Below are positions 22,115-33,649 of a stretch of DNA of 64,000 nucleotides, one piece after another (position 1 is the stretch's first letter; each line of letters begins with the position of its first letter). The stretch covers positions 97,452,935 to 97,516,934 of the forward strand of contig OX421962.1 in assembly GCA_949128115.1 (NCBI GenBank), given 5' to 3'. The position numbers and the translations under genes were made by a program. The stretch is from Anaspis maculata (taxonomy: Eukaryota > Arthropoda > Insecta > Coleoptera > Scraptiidae). Under the pieces are notes generated by a model. That model saw nothing but the letters and a program-made list of their open reading frames with translations. It ran no database searches and was not told the origin of the DNA.

Positions 22115-22864
22115 CAGGGTGTTCACGATAAAATTCACCCCCCTCCAGTAGATTCCCCTTCAAGATATTTCGAAGAACTGAGAACTTTTTCTTCACGATT
22201 TTTCCCAGGGACCTTAAATCGATCCTCTAAAAGTTTCTAATTGGTACCGTATACAAGGTGTGATATGTAACTTTTTTATTTTAAATACAACACCCTATAT
22301 TTTATTCCGTTATTTGATGGAGCCTTTTTTTCTGATTACAAATATATATGACACTTATGATTTATTTTGACAAGTAAGTTGTCGAAAAAATAATAAAATA
22401 GGTAGTCAAATAATTTTCTTTCGGGGCAAGATGGCTTTGGTTTCCACACTTCACATAAAAAAAAGTTATTCTCGCAGCATTTTATCTGCAGAATTCAACT
22501 ATGCATGGATAAATGGTCCAATTCGTTCCTAATACAGGGTGCCGCGTAATTTTTAATTTTTAACTTATTTGACTACCTATTTTATAATTTTTTTGACAGC
22601 TTCTTTGTCAAAATGAATCATAAATGTTATATATTTTTGTAATCAAAAATACAGGCTTCATCAAATGACGTAATAAAATATAGGGTGTTGTGTTTGAAAT
22701 AAAAAAGTTACATGTCACACCCTGTATACGGTACCAATTGAAAGCTTTTAGACGATCGATTCAAGATTCCTGGGAAAAATCCTTGAGAAAAAGTTTTCAG
22801 TTTTTCAAAATATCTCAAAGGGGAATCTCCCAGAGGGGGGGTGAATTTTATCGTGAACACCCTG
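22115..22864. repeat. nested TA-flanked palindrome, CAGGGTGTTCACG ends
   Basis: Outer ends CAGGGTGTTCACGATAAAAT at 22115 and its reverse complement ending at 22864 are flanked by TA. Within, a second pair starts CAAGGTGTGATATGTAACTT at 22254 and ends CACACCCTG at 22724, also next to TA, and GGTACCGTA on its left is mirrored by TACGGTACC on its right. A further CAGGGTGCC end lies at 22535. No coding capacity. This is a fold-back element with at least two nested levels. Confidence 0.85.
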
Positions 22865-23480
22865 TATGTATGTATAATACCACGAGTAGTCGAAGGCCGA
22901 TAATTTTTGTGACAGCGTCAATTCCATGAAGTCTTACTTGCAACTTGATGGGAGCCATCAGCTGCGTTCCTTTTATCATCTGAACTGAGAATTCTCACTT
23001 CAATTGCTTGTTGTGTCTCTCTCCCACTCATGCAATTCTCGCTTTTTCTCTCTCTAACTGAGGTGAGATTATCTGAGATTTCGTGTAAAAGGAATGCAGC
23101 TATCATCAATCAATTATCAACCAAATAGCGGTAATAGGCGAGATTCAGTGCCATTTCTGCGCTTGTGCAACCATGCGAGGGGATTTGAGAATAGTGCCGT
23201 ATGCTAACACATGTAAAAAGCGTAATTTCAACATTGTATATTATTGAAAGGGCTGGAAATGGAACTTCCAAATAAGTTGTGGAAAAAAGAGCGTTTCTTG
23301 ATCTTTCATTGTGTTCAAGACCAGGAATGATGGATCAGTTTTAGATACACGATGAGCGAAAATATGGTAACGTGTTTATCAGTTAGTGTTTTTTTGAAAA
23401 TACCGCCCTATTTATAGTATTCTTCTCTGCCTTACGGTTGCCGTCCTGTCTGTCGATGGCATGAAACTGCAAGTAAACAA
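22865..23480. other. unassigned intergenic DNA
   Basis: No gene or repeat recognised. Confidence 0.4.
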
Positions 23481-23867
23481 ATGGTAAATGAAATTTTATT
23501 GGGTTATATCAAAGGTTTTGTGTTTTCTGTTTCTTCTTTCAAAAATGACGGGCAGTTTGTTGAGTGCCTGACTGCAAAAACCGTACGAAAAAAACATTGC
23601 AGTTTCATTCCATGTGTGTTCCCAAACAAACATCACCTTCTAGGCAACCAGTTATGCACTGAAAACGGCTTTTTCGTTCTTTTCGGAACACTACGCGCGG
23701 AATGCATTTTTTCGACAGCAATGCACATGGACAACATTATTTCGCCTAATCTAGCATGGAAATCAGGAGTTTCTTGTCATCTATTTTTCTTTGTTAAATT
23801 GGTGGCTGAAAATTTGCAGGTTTTGACTTTTCCTAGCTCACGCAGACGCATGAGTTCCATCCCCTAG
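23481..23867 (+). CDS. unrecognised 128-codon ORF (doubtful)
   Basis: ATG-initiated open frame of 128 codons in AT-rich DNA, somewhat longer than its surroundings would suggest. The product is rich in Phe, Cys and Ser with hydrophobic patches but no clear signal peptide, catalytic motif or repeated structure. No homologous frame occurs in this window and no splice sites or promoter were identified. It could be a gene relic, a lineage-specific gene or chance. Confidence 0.2.
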   Translation: MVNEILLGYIKGFVFSVSSFKNDGQFVECLTAKTVRKKHCSFIPCVFPNKHHLLGNQLCTENGFFVLFGTLRAECIFSTAMHMDNIISPNLAWKSGVSCHLFFFVKLVAENLQVLTFPSSRRRMSSIP

Positions 23868-23944
23868 CTTTGCGAACCTACAGCGCATGTCCGTGCCGCT
23901 GAATATCGCATATTCAGTTGGAAATGTCAATTTTCCAATTTACG

Positions 23945-24090
23945 CAGGTGTTCCATTTAAAAATAAAAAGTTGATGTTACTTCCGGTTACTCTGGAAGTG
24001 AGAGTTGCTTCATGATCAACGCGAAAAACAACAAAAGTGCTGTCAAGTACCCCATAAAAATTTCAAATCTATATGTGCCCCATAGGAAAA
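23945..24090 (+). repeat. fragment of the 2.3/4.9-kb repeat family
   Basis: Starts CAGGTGTTCCATTTAAAAAT, then TTGATGTTACTTCCGG, GTTGCTTCATGATCAACGC and TACCCCATAAAAATTTC. The same order occurs inverted at 2280-2412. Confidence 0.65.
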
Positions 24091-24922
24091 AATTATGGGC
24101 TGGTGCGGTTTTCGAAAAACACGGTATAGTCTAAAGGTGGGACTTCACACTTCACTATTTTCGTTATTCAAAGTGTTCTGGGTTCTGGATTTGTTGGGGG
24201 GGAGTTGATGGAACATTGTTCCACCTGGCACGTATACCTCGTTATTGGGCTTCTTGTGCGCCTTCCCAGACCAAACGGACTCATCGAGCGACAATGTGGT
24301 GCCTGGATGGATGGAACCAATGAAACATTTCACATGCATCAAAGAAGCAAACTGAATTTTTGTGATTTATCAATAATTTATCATTCACCCCAAGATTAAC
24401 AAACGAAAATTCAGTGCACAGCGCACACCTACTGGTTGATAATTTCCACTGATACGTCTATGACAAAACAGTTTCCCAAAATCATTTCGAATAACGAAAA
24501 AATAGGAGACGAACATCTTTGACATCCCATACCTTCAAAAATAGACGTCATCAATGTTTTTAAATGTTTTTTTCATATTCTTGAGTGGACTCTCGAGTGG
24601 ACTCCATTCTGGACTTGGAATGCGATACTTTTGAGACACCCTGTAGAATCTAATCAATGGAGCAATTGAGAGTAATAATTATGGAAAATCGAAACCAAAC
24701 AATTGGGGTGTTATTAAGGGGGAGGAGGGTCGAAATTGAAAAGACAGTGATATTCGGGAATTTCAAATAGGGATCCGGGTGGGTGACGGAAAAATGATGA
24801 AACCAATCTAAATAATTTCGTTTCTCACCCACCCTTTTGCCACCCACGATGATTGATATCATCTATGCACAACCTAATAGAGACTGGGGGTGGTTCGGTG
24901 GTTAAATCGACATTTCGGAACT
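24091..24922. other. unassigned intergenic DNA
   Basis: A lone GACACCCTG-TA terminus lies near 24.640-24.650 kb. Overlapping short open frames on both strands at 24.15-24.4 kb have no domain pattern. Confidence 0.4.
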
Positions 24923-24924
24923 TA

Positions 24925-25958
24925 CAGGGTGTTTCCAAAATGGTGATACAAACTTTTAGGGGAGATTCCCCGTCAAAAATGGACCAGGAAAAAATATACC
25001 TTTGATGTCCTAAAATGCTCCGTTGAAAAGTTACAGGGTGTTCAAGTTGACTTTTTAAAACTGATTTTTTGACATAAGTTTTGAACCGTTTAACCGGTTT
25101 TGTTCAAATTCTCACCAAAGTTAACTGAAATAAGTCTCTATCGAATAATAGTAACGTGTCGAGAAAAAAAGTGGGCGTAGATAATGGGGGTTGTCCTCAT
25201 ATTTCCCCCCTATTTTTTATACCCCTAGCTATTTTTCCAAATTGTTCTTATTTTTGGATTCTACGTCCAATTTAGAAAAAAAAGTTACTCTTGCAAAACT
25301 TTGATTAGAGGCTTCATTCGAGATATTTGGGTTTTAAACTTTGAAAAACATCTCGAAATTGCCATTTTCAATGAGTCCGATTTTTTTTTCCTGAAAACTT
25401 CTCGTTTCTAAGAAAAAATAGTAATTTATCAACTTAGAAATTCTAGAGAACCTATTTCTGCTGAAAAATCATGAGTTTTTTGGATTCTAATATTTAGGCC
25501 TTTGAAAGTGGCAATTTCGAGATATTTTCCAAAGTTTCAAACCCAGATATGTATCTTGAAAACGAAGCCTCTAATCAAAATTTTGCAAGAGTAACTTTTT
25601 TTCTCTGAAGTGAACGTAGAATCAAAAAATAAGAACAATTTGGAAAAATAGCTAGGGGTATAAAGAATAGGGAGGGAAATATGAGGACAACCCCCATTAT
25701 CTACGCCCCTGAACTTTTTTTCTCAACACGTTACTATTATTCGATAAAGATTTATTTCAGTTAACTTTGGTGAGAATTTGAACAAAATCGGTTAAACAGT
25801 TCAAAACTTATGTCAAAAAATCAGTTTTAAAGTCAACTTGAACACCCTGTAACTTTTCAACGGAGCATTTTAGGACATCAAAGGTATATTTTTTCCTGGT
25901 CCATTTTTGATGGGGAATCTCCCCTAGAAGTTTGTATCACCATTTTGGAAACACCCTG
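24925..25958. mobile_element. 1034-bp palindromic element, CAGGGTGTTTCC ends
   Basis: Ends CAGGGTGTTTCCAAAATGG and its reverse complement lie directly inside TA dinucleotides (24923-24924 and 25959-25960). Arms of about 440-450 bp pair inward to TCTCGAAATTGCCA (25351) and TGGCAATTTCGAGA (25509), leaving a loop of about 145 bp. No open frame of note. The TA duplication suggests mobilisation by a Tc1/mariner-type enzyme. Confidence 0.9.
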
Positions 25959-25962
25959 TATA

Positions 25963-26996
25963 CAGAGTGGTCCGACTTTGTCATTAAATTTAAGGGTCAA
26001 TAGAGAATGGAAAATGGAGGGGACTTTCTTCAGAAAACATATTTGAGAAATGCCTAATAACCGAGATACAGCCCTTCAAAGTTGGAAATAAATAATCGTT
26101 TTTTCCGCATAACTTTTGAACCGTTCAATCGATTTGATTCAAAATAGAACCAAAGGTTTACTGAAATTATCTTCTGTCGAACAATCATAACATGTTCCAT
26201 AAAAAAGTTTCAGGGGCGTAGACATTAGGGGGTGTCCCTACTTTTCGCCCACCATTTTTCACCCCCTAGTTATTTTTGGGAACTGTTGAAATTTTAAATT
26301 CTACGTTCAATTTAGAAGAAAAAGTCACTTTTGCTAAATTTTGATTAGAGGCTTTGTTTAGGAGATATTTGAGTTTGAAACTTTGGTAAAAATCCCGAAA
26401 TGGCCACTTTCCATTCCAGAGCCCAAATTGTTTTTTCCCTGAAAATTTCTCGTGTTTTGGAAAAAATGGTGGTTTATCAACTTAAAAATTCTAGAAAACC
26501 TATTTCAGCTGAGCAATCATGAGTTTTTTTGGATTTTAATTTTTAGACCTTTGAAAGTTGTGCTTTTAAGATGTTTTCCAAACCTTCAATCCTAAATATC
26601 TCCCAAACAAAGCCTCTAATCAAAATTTTGTAAAAGTGATTTTTTTCTTCAAAATTGGACGTAGAATTCAAAATTGTGAACAGTTTTTGAAAATAACTAG
26701 AGGGGGAAAAGTAGGGACACCCCCTAATGTTTACGCCCCTGAAACTTTTTTATGGAACATGTTATGATTGTTTGACAGGGGATAATTTAGTTTCAGTAAA
26801 CCTTTGGTTCTATTTCGAATCAAATCGGTTGAACTGTTCGAAAGTTATGCGGAAAAAACGATTATTCATCTCCAACTTTGAAGGGCTGTATCTTTGTTAC
26901 TAGGCATTTCTCAAATATGTTTTCTGAAGAAAGTCCCCTTCATTATTCATTCTCTATCGATCCTTAAATTTAATGACATAAAAGTCGGACCACCTG
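25963..26996. mobile_element. second 1034-bp palindromic element, CAGAGTGGTCC end
   Basis: Begins CAGAGTGGTCCGACTTT two bases after the TA that closes the first palindrome and ends AAAGTCGGACCACCTG at 26996, again next to TA. Its length equals that of its neighbour. The interior is clearly related to the first element (for example AACTTTTGAACCGTT, GATTAGAGGCTT, TTCTACGTYCAATTTAGAA) but well diverged, so these are two subfamilies rather than a fresh tandem duplication. Confidence 0.9.
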
Positions 26997-27014
26997 TATA
27001 TTGCACGAGCATTG

Positions 27015-27245
27015 TTAGAGGAGCTCTTCTTGGAATCTCGGCTCTGTGATCTCGTCCTGTACCGAAATTTCGTCTTGTCTCATGCGCATCACTTTATGAA
27101 TAAGTTGATTTTGATAACAAAACGAAAGTTGCAAAGCAAAGTACATTTTCCAGCTGATCGACCGCTCAGTATAAAGTAAATATTTTAAATCTTCCGTGAC
27201 AGGTGCGTTCGTGAACCCAAATGGCATCCACTTGTAACGAGCAAC
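27015..27245 (-). pseudogene. Ty3/gypsy reverse-transcriptase relic
   Basis: The minus-strand frame reads ARYKWMPFGFTNAPVTED (Met at 27227), a close match to the conserved Y-x-x-x-x-M-P-F-G-x-x-N-A-P-x-T segment of Ty3/gypsy reverse transcriptases. The frame stays open for about 70 codons, but beyond APVTED it no longer resembles RT and no YxDD site follows. The fragment shares CGGAAG/CCTGTCACG-type nucleotides with the relic at 20.94 kb, so both probably derive from one family. Confidence 0.7.
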
Positions 27246-28413
27246 TTCCTCTCAAATCACAAACCAAACATAATGATAATGCTTAACATCTAGTGTGGCT
27301 CCGGCTATTTTATGAATGAAATACGATTCCGAAACGAAAAAATAAAAACGCTTATCCATCTTTAATCAACTTGACGCCAGTCCACTGACCTTTTCGAATA
27401 AAATAAACGTTGCCCCGTTGTCATGCGATTAAATGCAACGATTACACATTTAAATGCTGAATTAAGCGAATAATTCCCCTAATAAAATATCAAGTTAATC
27501 TACGTGAAGCTCCACGAACCGGAAGCCTAGCCGCGTGCATTAGTTGAATTATTTCGCGTTTGTGTTTGACAAACACCAAAGTATAATTTCATTTAACCTA
27601 TGGCCCGGAAACTATGCGATGATGGTCGAAAGCTCATCGTTTAATTTTTTTGGGCGTCTCGCCCGTAATTCTGGTGCAAATTTGGAGCGAAACGACGCAT
27701 GAATCAATCATGGAGCAAGGACCTCCGAAACAACGCGGCTGAAGCCGTGGGGGTTGAGGACCCAGACGCCGTTCGGGGTGACTGACGCATTCCCACGATG
27801 TAGAGAAAAAAGAGACAAATGCGATTAGAAGGGAAATAAAATATGTCTCTGGGGGGTTTTGTACGAAAACCCAACCCGAATGATTTTTTTTTATTAGGTA
27901 TTATCAGAGAATTAAACAGCGCTTTCGAATGCTCTATACACGTCTATAAATAACCGCTAATATTTTGAAACCGCGACTCTCAAAACACGGCGCATTTTAT
28001 TAATAAATCGTTCTAAAATTGCTCTCCAGCTTTCGAAAACGAAATCCTGCGTTTCGTTTATTGTGTGTGTGTGTGTCTATTTTTGTGAATGGGAAATTTC
28101 TGGCGGCGTTTCCTGTCCGTTCAGTGATTACAGGATTAAAAGAATGATAGCGGAATGTGTTCTTGAACATTATATACGTATACTTATAGGAAAACCTGCA
28201 AATGATAGGCGATGTACAAAACAAACACAACACCGAGAAAGCGAAGGTTCAACGCCGTGAAGCATTTTCGCGTTATTACGACGCTCGTTACTGCTGCTGT
28301 AAACCAAATTGGTTGCATTTTTGAATTTGGCCGTTAAATTCAGCATTGTTGTGATAGCTTGCGATGGAACCAATAACGAACGCTATAAAAAAGTTGCATT
28401 TTAATAAAATGCC
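27246..28413. other. unassigned, repeat-free DNA
   Basis: No recognisable transposon sequence. Contains many ATTA/TAAT words and CpG-rich patches, and a TG microsatellite at 28061-28075. The 28.0-28.3 kb open frames have no domain. Possible conserved non-coding DNA, by composition only. Confidence 0.35.
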
Positions 28414-28605
28414 GTGGGAAAGCTTCATATGGAAATGAATGGCTGTTACAAGTGCGGGGCGAAAGGTCATTACGCTAATCGATGCACCCGAAAGGGCTGT
28501 TTCATCACCGAAGCTAAAAGCAACTATTTTTTCATTATCATGAAAATATATTACAGAGTTTGGGTGTATATGGCTTTAATTTTAGTGCTGTATGTAAAAC
28601 TATAG
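28414..28605 (+). CDS. ORF with one CCHC zinc knuckle (partial or relic)
   Basis: From the ATG at 28429 the frame reads into CYKCGAKGHYANRC (28444-28485), an exact CX2CX4HX4C zinc knuckle. Such knuckles bind single-stranded nucleic acid and occur in retroelement Gag proteins and in cellular RNA-binding proteins. Basic residues (TRKG) follow and then a hydrophobic, low-quality tail to the stop, so only about 20 codons look genuine. Given two gypsy pol relics within 8 kb on the minus strand, a Gag fragment is possible; an exon of a cellular gene is the alternative. No partner exon or splice site was identified. Confidence 0.35.
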   Translation: MGKLHMEMNGCYKCGAKGHYANRCTRKGCFITEAKSNYFFIIMKIYYRVWVYMALILVLYVKL

Positions 28606-29490
28606 TATTGTGTTTCATATAAATATGCATAATATAATTTTCACTAATCCCTAGCGTACGCATGTGGGCTATGCTCGTGTATGTATTATAGAAACTAAAC
28701 TATACTAATGTAATTGCTAATTTGCAAACAAAAGTAATCATGTGTAAATTTAAATGAATAAATACCGATATTTATAATTAATGCAACATTGTACCGGCTA
28801 TGAATCCAATAAATTAGTTATTTATGTTAGCAGCTGAAAGTAGTTCAAATAAATTTTTCTTTTAATGAGAATTCAATAACAGTTATTATGTATTAATTTC
28901 ATTTCGATATTCTAGTTGAATTGTGTTAAAATTTAACTCTTGTCATATAATTTCATTCGGCCTTGTTGTGGAACGTAACCTTAACGTCCACTAAGGAGCG
29001 ACTCCATTGTTGCGCGAAGCGAATTGGATAGCTGACAGGTGGCTTTTCGACGCCTACGTAGATTTTGTGTTGATGGTGCAACTTCAAAACTCTATATTGC
29101 GTAACACATTCACTGGAACGGATGGACTGAATGGATTTTCAAAATCGACCTGTCTGAGCTTTTTTCAAAAAAATGAGGTGAAATGCCCAAAAACCCCTTC
29201 TGTTGTGTTTTCATTGGACCACCTTGTGTGATAAACTGCCACCTTCTTATTTTGTTTTGCGGCTGCATGCACAGGTGCTCAAAATAGGATTTATGACCCC
29301 ACATCACATTAAATCTACCTAGTTGCTCAATCGATGTCGCATGTTGCTATTTATTTTGATCCAACTTTGAATGAGCCCGACCGAAGCGATCCCTTAACAA
29401 ATTTAAATGCAACATTATTTTTAAATATCACGAATGTGTACGTGACAAAAAAACCATTACTATTATTGTTTTTTTTTCAATTCCTGATCA
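28606..29490. other. unassigned intergenic DNA
   Basis: AT-rich. Frames at 29.0-29.3 kb on both strands show no clear domain. Confidence 0.4.
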
Positions 29491-29569
29491 AGCAGCGCAA
29501 GATGCTGACCAATAGGAAGGGCTCCTTTTGGGTTTACGGTTGACTGATTTGTCAGCATCTTGCGTTGCT
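29491..29569. repeat. hairpin with 19-bp arms
   Basis: AGCAGCGCAAGATGCTGAC at 29491 is mirrored by GTCAGCATCTTGCGTTGCT ending at 29569 with one mismatch, around a loop of about 41 bp. Confidence 0.7.
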
Positions 29570-31665
29570 TGCGTTCTGTGGTCGTTGTAGACGGGCTGTT
29601 ATGCCTGATGACATACTGTTGCGTTCTACTGAACGCAATCGGAACCCTAATGGCCACTTACTCCAAATGGCGTTCTAACCGTGGGTTCCACAAAATAGAT
29701 AATACGAGATTAGTTGATTTGCGATTTTTGTTTGTCAATTTGTAGCTGACTGATCAATGAAAATGCTGGTTTATCCCTCAATAATGGAAAGATCATGGGT
29801 CTAGTACAGATTTCAGGCATTTTTTGTGAGTAATCACCTAGCATTCTGCAGAAAAAAGTTCAGTTAACCTGCAATCAGCCTTGATCGCTGATCATCTTTT
29901 TTGTGGAACTGACGGTAAATGACCATTACGGAAATGACGGGATGACACACAACGTACTAAATACTCGATAGTCGTGTAAAAATTAAAGAGCGCTCGGTAT
30001 CATTTATAAGAATATCGTCTGGTAACTTGTTTGAGTATTGAGTTGAGACCCGTTTTTGTGTTTGGTCTATTGGGGCCGGTTCCGTTGGACCTTCACACTT
30101 TCGACTTTTTCCTGATTGGTCTGCTTGCGACTTCGCGGTGTCGGTGGCTGATTGATGGACAAGTAAGAGGTATTAACATTGTGTATTAACGTGGGAGATT
30201 CGAGTGAGATGTAACCCGAGCGCCCTCTGCCGCCTCCACCCACGCCCGCAAACCTCCACAAAGCTCCAAAAACGGCTTCTTTCTCGCGAAGACCTATTGT
30301 GTGCGTGGTGCAAAGCATCCCAGTGAAATTGCGAAAAAAACAAAAACATGTCTGCTGAGGAGAAAAGGCATCATCGATGGATGGGAGGCAAAGGCGTATT
30401 CGCAAAGATTATACAAAGGCGGCTCATATAAACACACAGCCACCGACCGACCACAGCCAACTCGACGACGGTAAAGGCAATGGCCCCTGCTAGAAACGCG
30501 CTTGTCTGTCCCACTTTTAGAGCCGTGTCGGTGTGTGTTGATGCTTGAGAATTTCAACATCCAGTTCTCACTGCTGCTGCTCGCACACAGCAGAATGGAA
30601 ACGAAACGGTAAAACAGCCGTTACGGACGATTTAAAGCAATGACGATCTTTTTAGCAGAGAGCAGGCCGGTGCTAATGATCTTTATTGCCTCCCCCTCCC
30701 CCGCCAGCGCACCATCAAATTTGCCCCGAATTAAAGCAAGACCGGAAAAACCGGAAAAATTACAGCCAACTCGACGTTGACAAAACAACAAAAATATTTA
30801 TGCACTGAAGGAGGGAGGGTATCAGGCAAATACCAGATGGATGGTTCGCTATTTGTGGCACGCAACTTGCCAGCTAAGCTTTACGGTGTATGCGGTTTCT
30901 CTCCATCCATGTGATGTGAAAGTTATAATTTACATAACCTCCATATAAAAACTGTTGCGATGAACCTTGCGACCTTTAGCCGTTCGTGCATGGGCGATGC
31001 GGGTTTCTGAATATCACGGTCCCGTCCGTCCCCATGGATGATGGTGCACTTATCTCTTCTTCTCTTCGGCGACGGCCGGGGTGTTGATTTGACAAGAGGT
31101 AACGAGCTCTGCGATAGCCGGCGGACGAATTAAAATTGTAAACGGCAGTGATGGCACAAAAAGAAAGTTTTAGAGCTCCCAGTTTCGCTCGCAGGCGATC
31201 GTAAAGAAGAGGTTTCAAATAATAAATCGTGTCTCCGACATCTTTGTCAAAGCTCCAAGAAAAATGTCGTTTTATTACGGGAGGTGGTCGCGGTGATACG
31301 TCGCTTAAAAGATACGTCGAAGCTTTTAATCGGACTAGGGGAGCGCGGTTTATGATGCATCAGCGTGATGCACCTATTTGAAAAAGGGCGAGCGAGAGGG
31401 TCCCAAAGCACTTGAGTTATTACGACTGCAGCAGCCTTTTTATGCTTTTTACGATGCAGTTTCCCGCCTGAAATGTCTTGTTCACTTGTTATTTGAATTG
31501 AATCATTGTTCACTTGGTATCGCAATTTAATTATGATAGTTCAGAAGTGGGATAGATACATGTGAAAACTGCGGTCTTGCGATTTTTTCAGATAATATTG
31601 AGCTCGCTCATCTCGTAAATGATGGTGGTTTTCGGCGTCAACACAATTGATAATGGAAAGCCCTT
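29570..31665. other. unassigned DNA with CpG-rich stretch 30.06-31.4 kb
   Basis: No transposon signature. The 30.06-31.4 kb part is richer in GC and CpG and contains several overlapping open frames up to 112 codons on the minus strand without domain patterns. Candidate host non-coding or regulatory DNA. Confidence 0.35.
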
Positions 31666-33649
31666 GTGATATTATTGTTGGTTCAACAATTATTCTGTCT
31701 CAGATTGGTACCTACATATGTATATGACTTTCTTAATCCATTCTTCCGTCTTCATTCAAGGTTTTTTTATTACTCTCCTCTCTTTCCCATTTCAGAACAA
31801 AGTGTCAGCATGTGCATTGTGCTCTACTCTCGACATTTCCTCTTCACCACCACATATCCTGCATATTCCCTATTTCTATAGTCAAAACTCTTTCTTTTTT
31901 CCAGCATTTTCTCACCTGACTCTTGTTTAGTATCACCTTTTTCTTTTGCATTTGATCAGGGTATTTTGGACCTTGGAACAAATAAGATTGATATTGTCTG
32001 TTTATAACATTTGATAATAATATCATCTCATATTGTCAGAGGACGGATGTCGAAAAAAAAACATTTCCTTTATTCGAGCTGTCAAATGTCAAAATCGTGG
32101 GCATGTCAGTTGCCCAACAGCTAAGTGACTAAAATGGATCCCATCTGTGGACAAAAACGCGTTTCAGCACTAATAGAACTGAATTACTCATTATCAGAGC
32201 ATTAATATTTATCATTACCTTGCCTCGTTCGTTTCTGGAATCATGACATTTTGAAACGTTATTTTTCTATCACAACTGTCGTAACAGATTGATTCAGGCA
32301 GTTACACTAATGAATCGGCTAGGTTACTACCAAACGGATTAAATCTAGTGGGTAATTTGGTGGGATAAAAATTTTTCGACTTGCATAACGACAATTTAAT
32401 GCCTCTTAAGCCGCGGCTAAAACGCCAGTCCAATTTAACTCGCAAGGCTGATATGCCATTCCTGTTGCCATTTACGACTGCTTTCAAACTTAACGTAGTA
32501 AATTCCTATCATACGTTACCTACTTCAGTTTTTTTTTAATTCTATCAAGTCATTGCAAGGATCGTGATATAGCAGCAGCAGATGATGATATGGCATTGGC
32601 GATATCGATCTTTCAAGATTAGGTCTTATCTCGAGGTTTCAGGTAAACAGATGGAATAGTGAAAAATTGACTAACCGATGCAAGCACAAAACAAGAAATC
32701 CTCATTTCTCATTTCAGCACCTGAACTCATTTTTAGGTTCTGCTAATAGGACATGCATGAGTCATTTTCAAGAGACATGCGAAAAAGATTCTTCGTGTTC
32801 GTTCTATTACAGTCGTATAGGAATTGCCAAGTTGTTCGAGGTCATTTCAATAATAGAAAAATAGTTCATGTCGTAAAACAAAAGAGCAAACACAGCTTCG
32901 TTACACTTTCTGTTGATGCGACATGCTGAGTCGAGAGTCGTTACGACCTTCGATCTCAATTACCGGATTTTTCAAAAATAGCTCGTGAAAGACGTCTCTG
33001 TATGAAGCAGACATTGATGTTTGGGTTAAAAATAACGAAAAATGATGGATATTTTTGATAATTTAGTATTTTCTTGGAATTTCTCATTGAGAAATGTGGC
33101 TTAGGCCTTGGAAACACCTGATTCGGAATCAATCGAAAATAACTGCGTGTCGGGCATAATAATCTCGACAATAATACTTCCCTGGTTTTCTTCTTGAGAT
33201 CTATCGTCTATCGCTTGACCTTGTTTGGGGCCAATAAACGATTAATTACGTTTTATTAATGAACAGACTTGTTTCCTTGTCAAAAACTAGTCTAAACAGC
33301 GGCAATGGTTATTGTGGGAATAGTCCGAATAGCAGATTTTGTGTCACAAAGATGTCACTCGACCCGCAAATTGTGCATTTACGCTCGGACAAAAATTACG
33401 CTACAGTTATGTGTTCCATATCGATTGCTGGATAGTTCTTTTCAGTTTAGTTTAATGACCTTTCACCGTAAGCAATTAGGGTTTCCAAATTTTCGTCGTC
33501 TTTTTCTACCGCGACGTCATGCATAACGATGGTTCATCGAGGTCATGGTATTGACACGACGTTTCGCTTCCGACCGATAACAACACTACCAAAATAAGGA
33601 AAAAATACCATTAATAACTATCAAAAAAACCTATTTTGTAGGTGGTACA
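31666..33649. other. unassigned intergenic DNA
   Basis: Pyrimidine-rich tracts ending in AG occur at about 31797, 31904 and 32717 but no matching donor sites define an exon. Nothing else recognised. Confidence 0.35.

Noticed and set aside
31780..31930. Exon after pyrimidine-rich acceptor sites
   Set aside because: Acceptor-like tracts exist but no donor follows within a reasonable distance and no frame is convincing.
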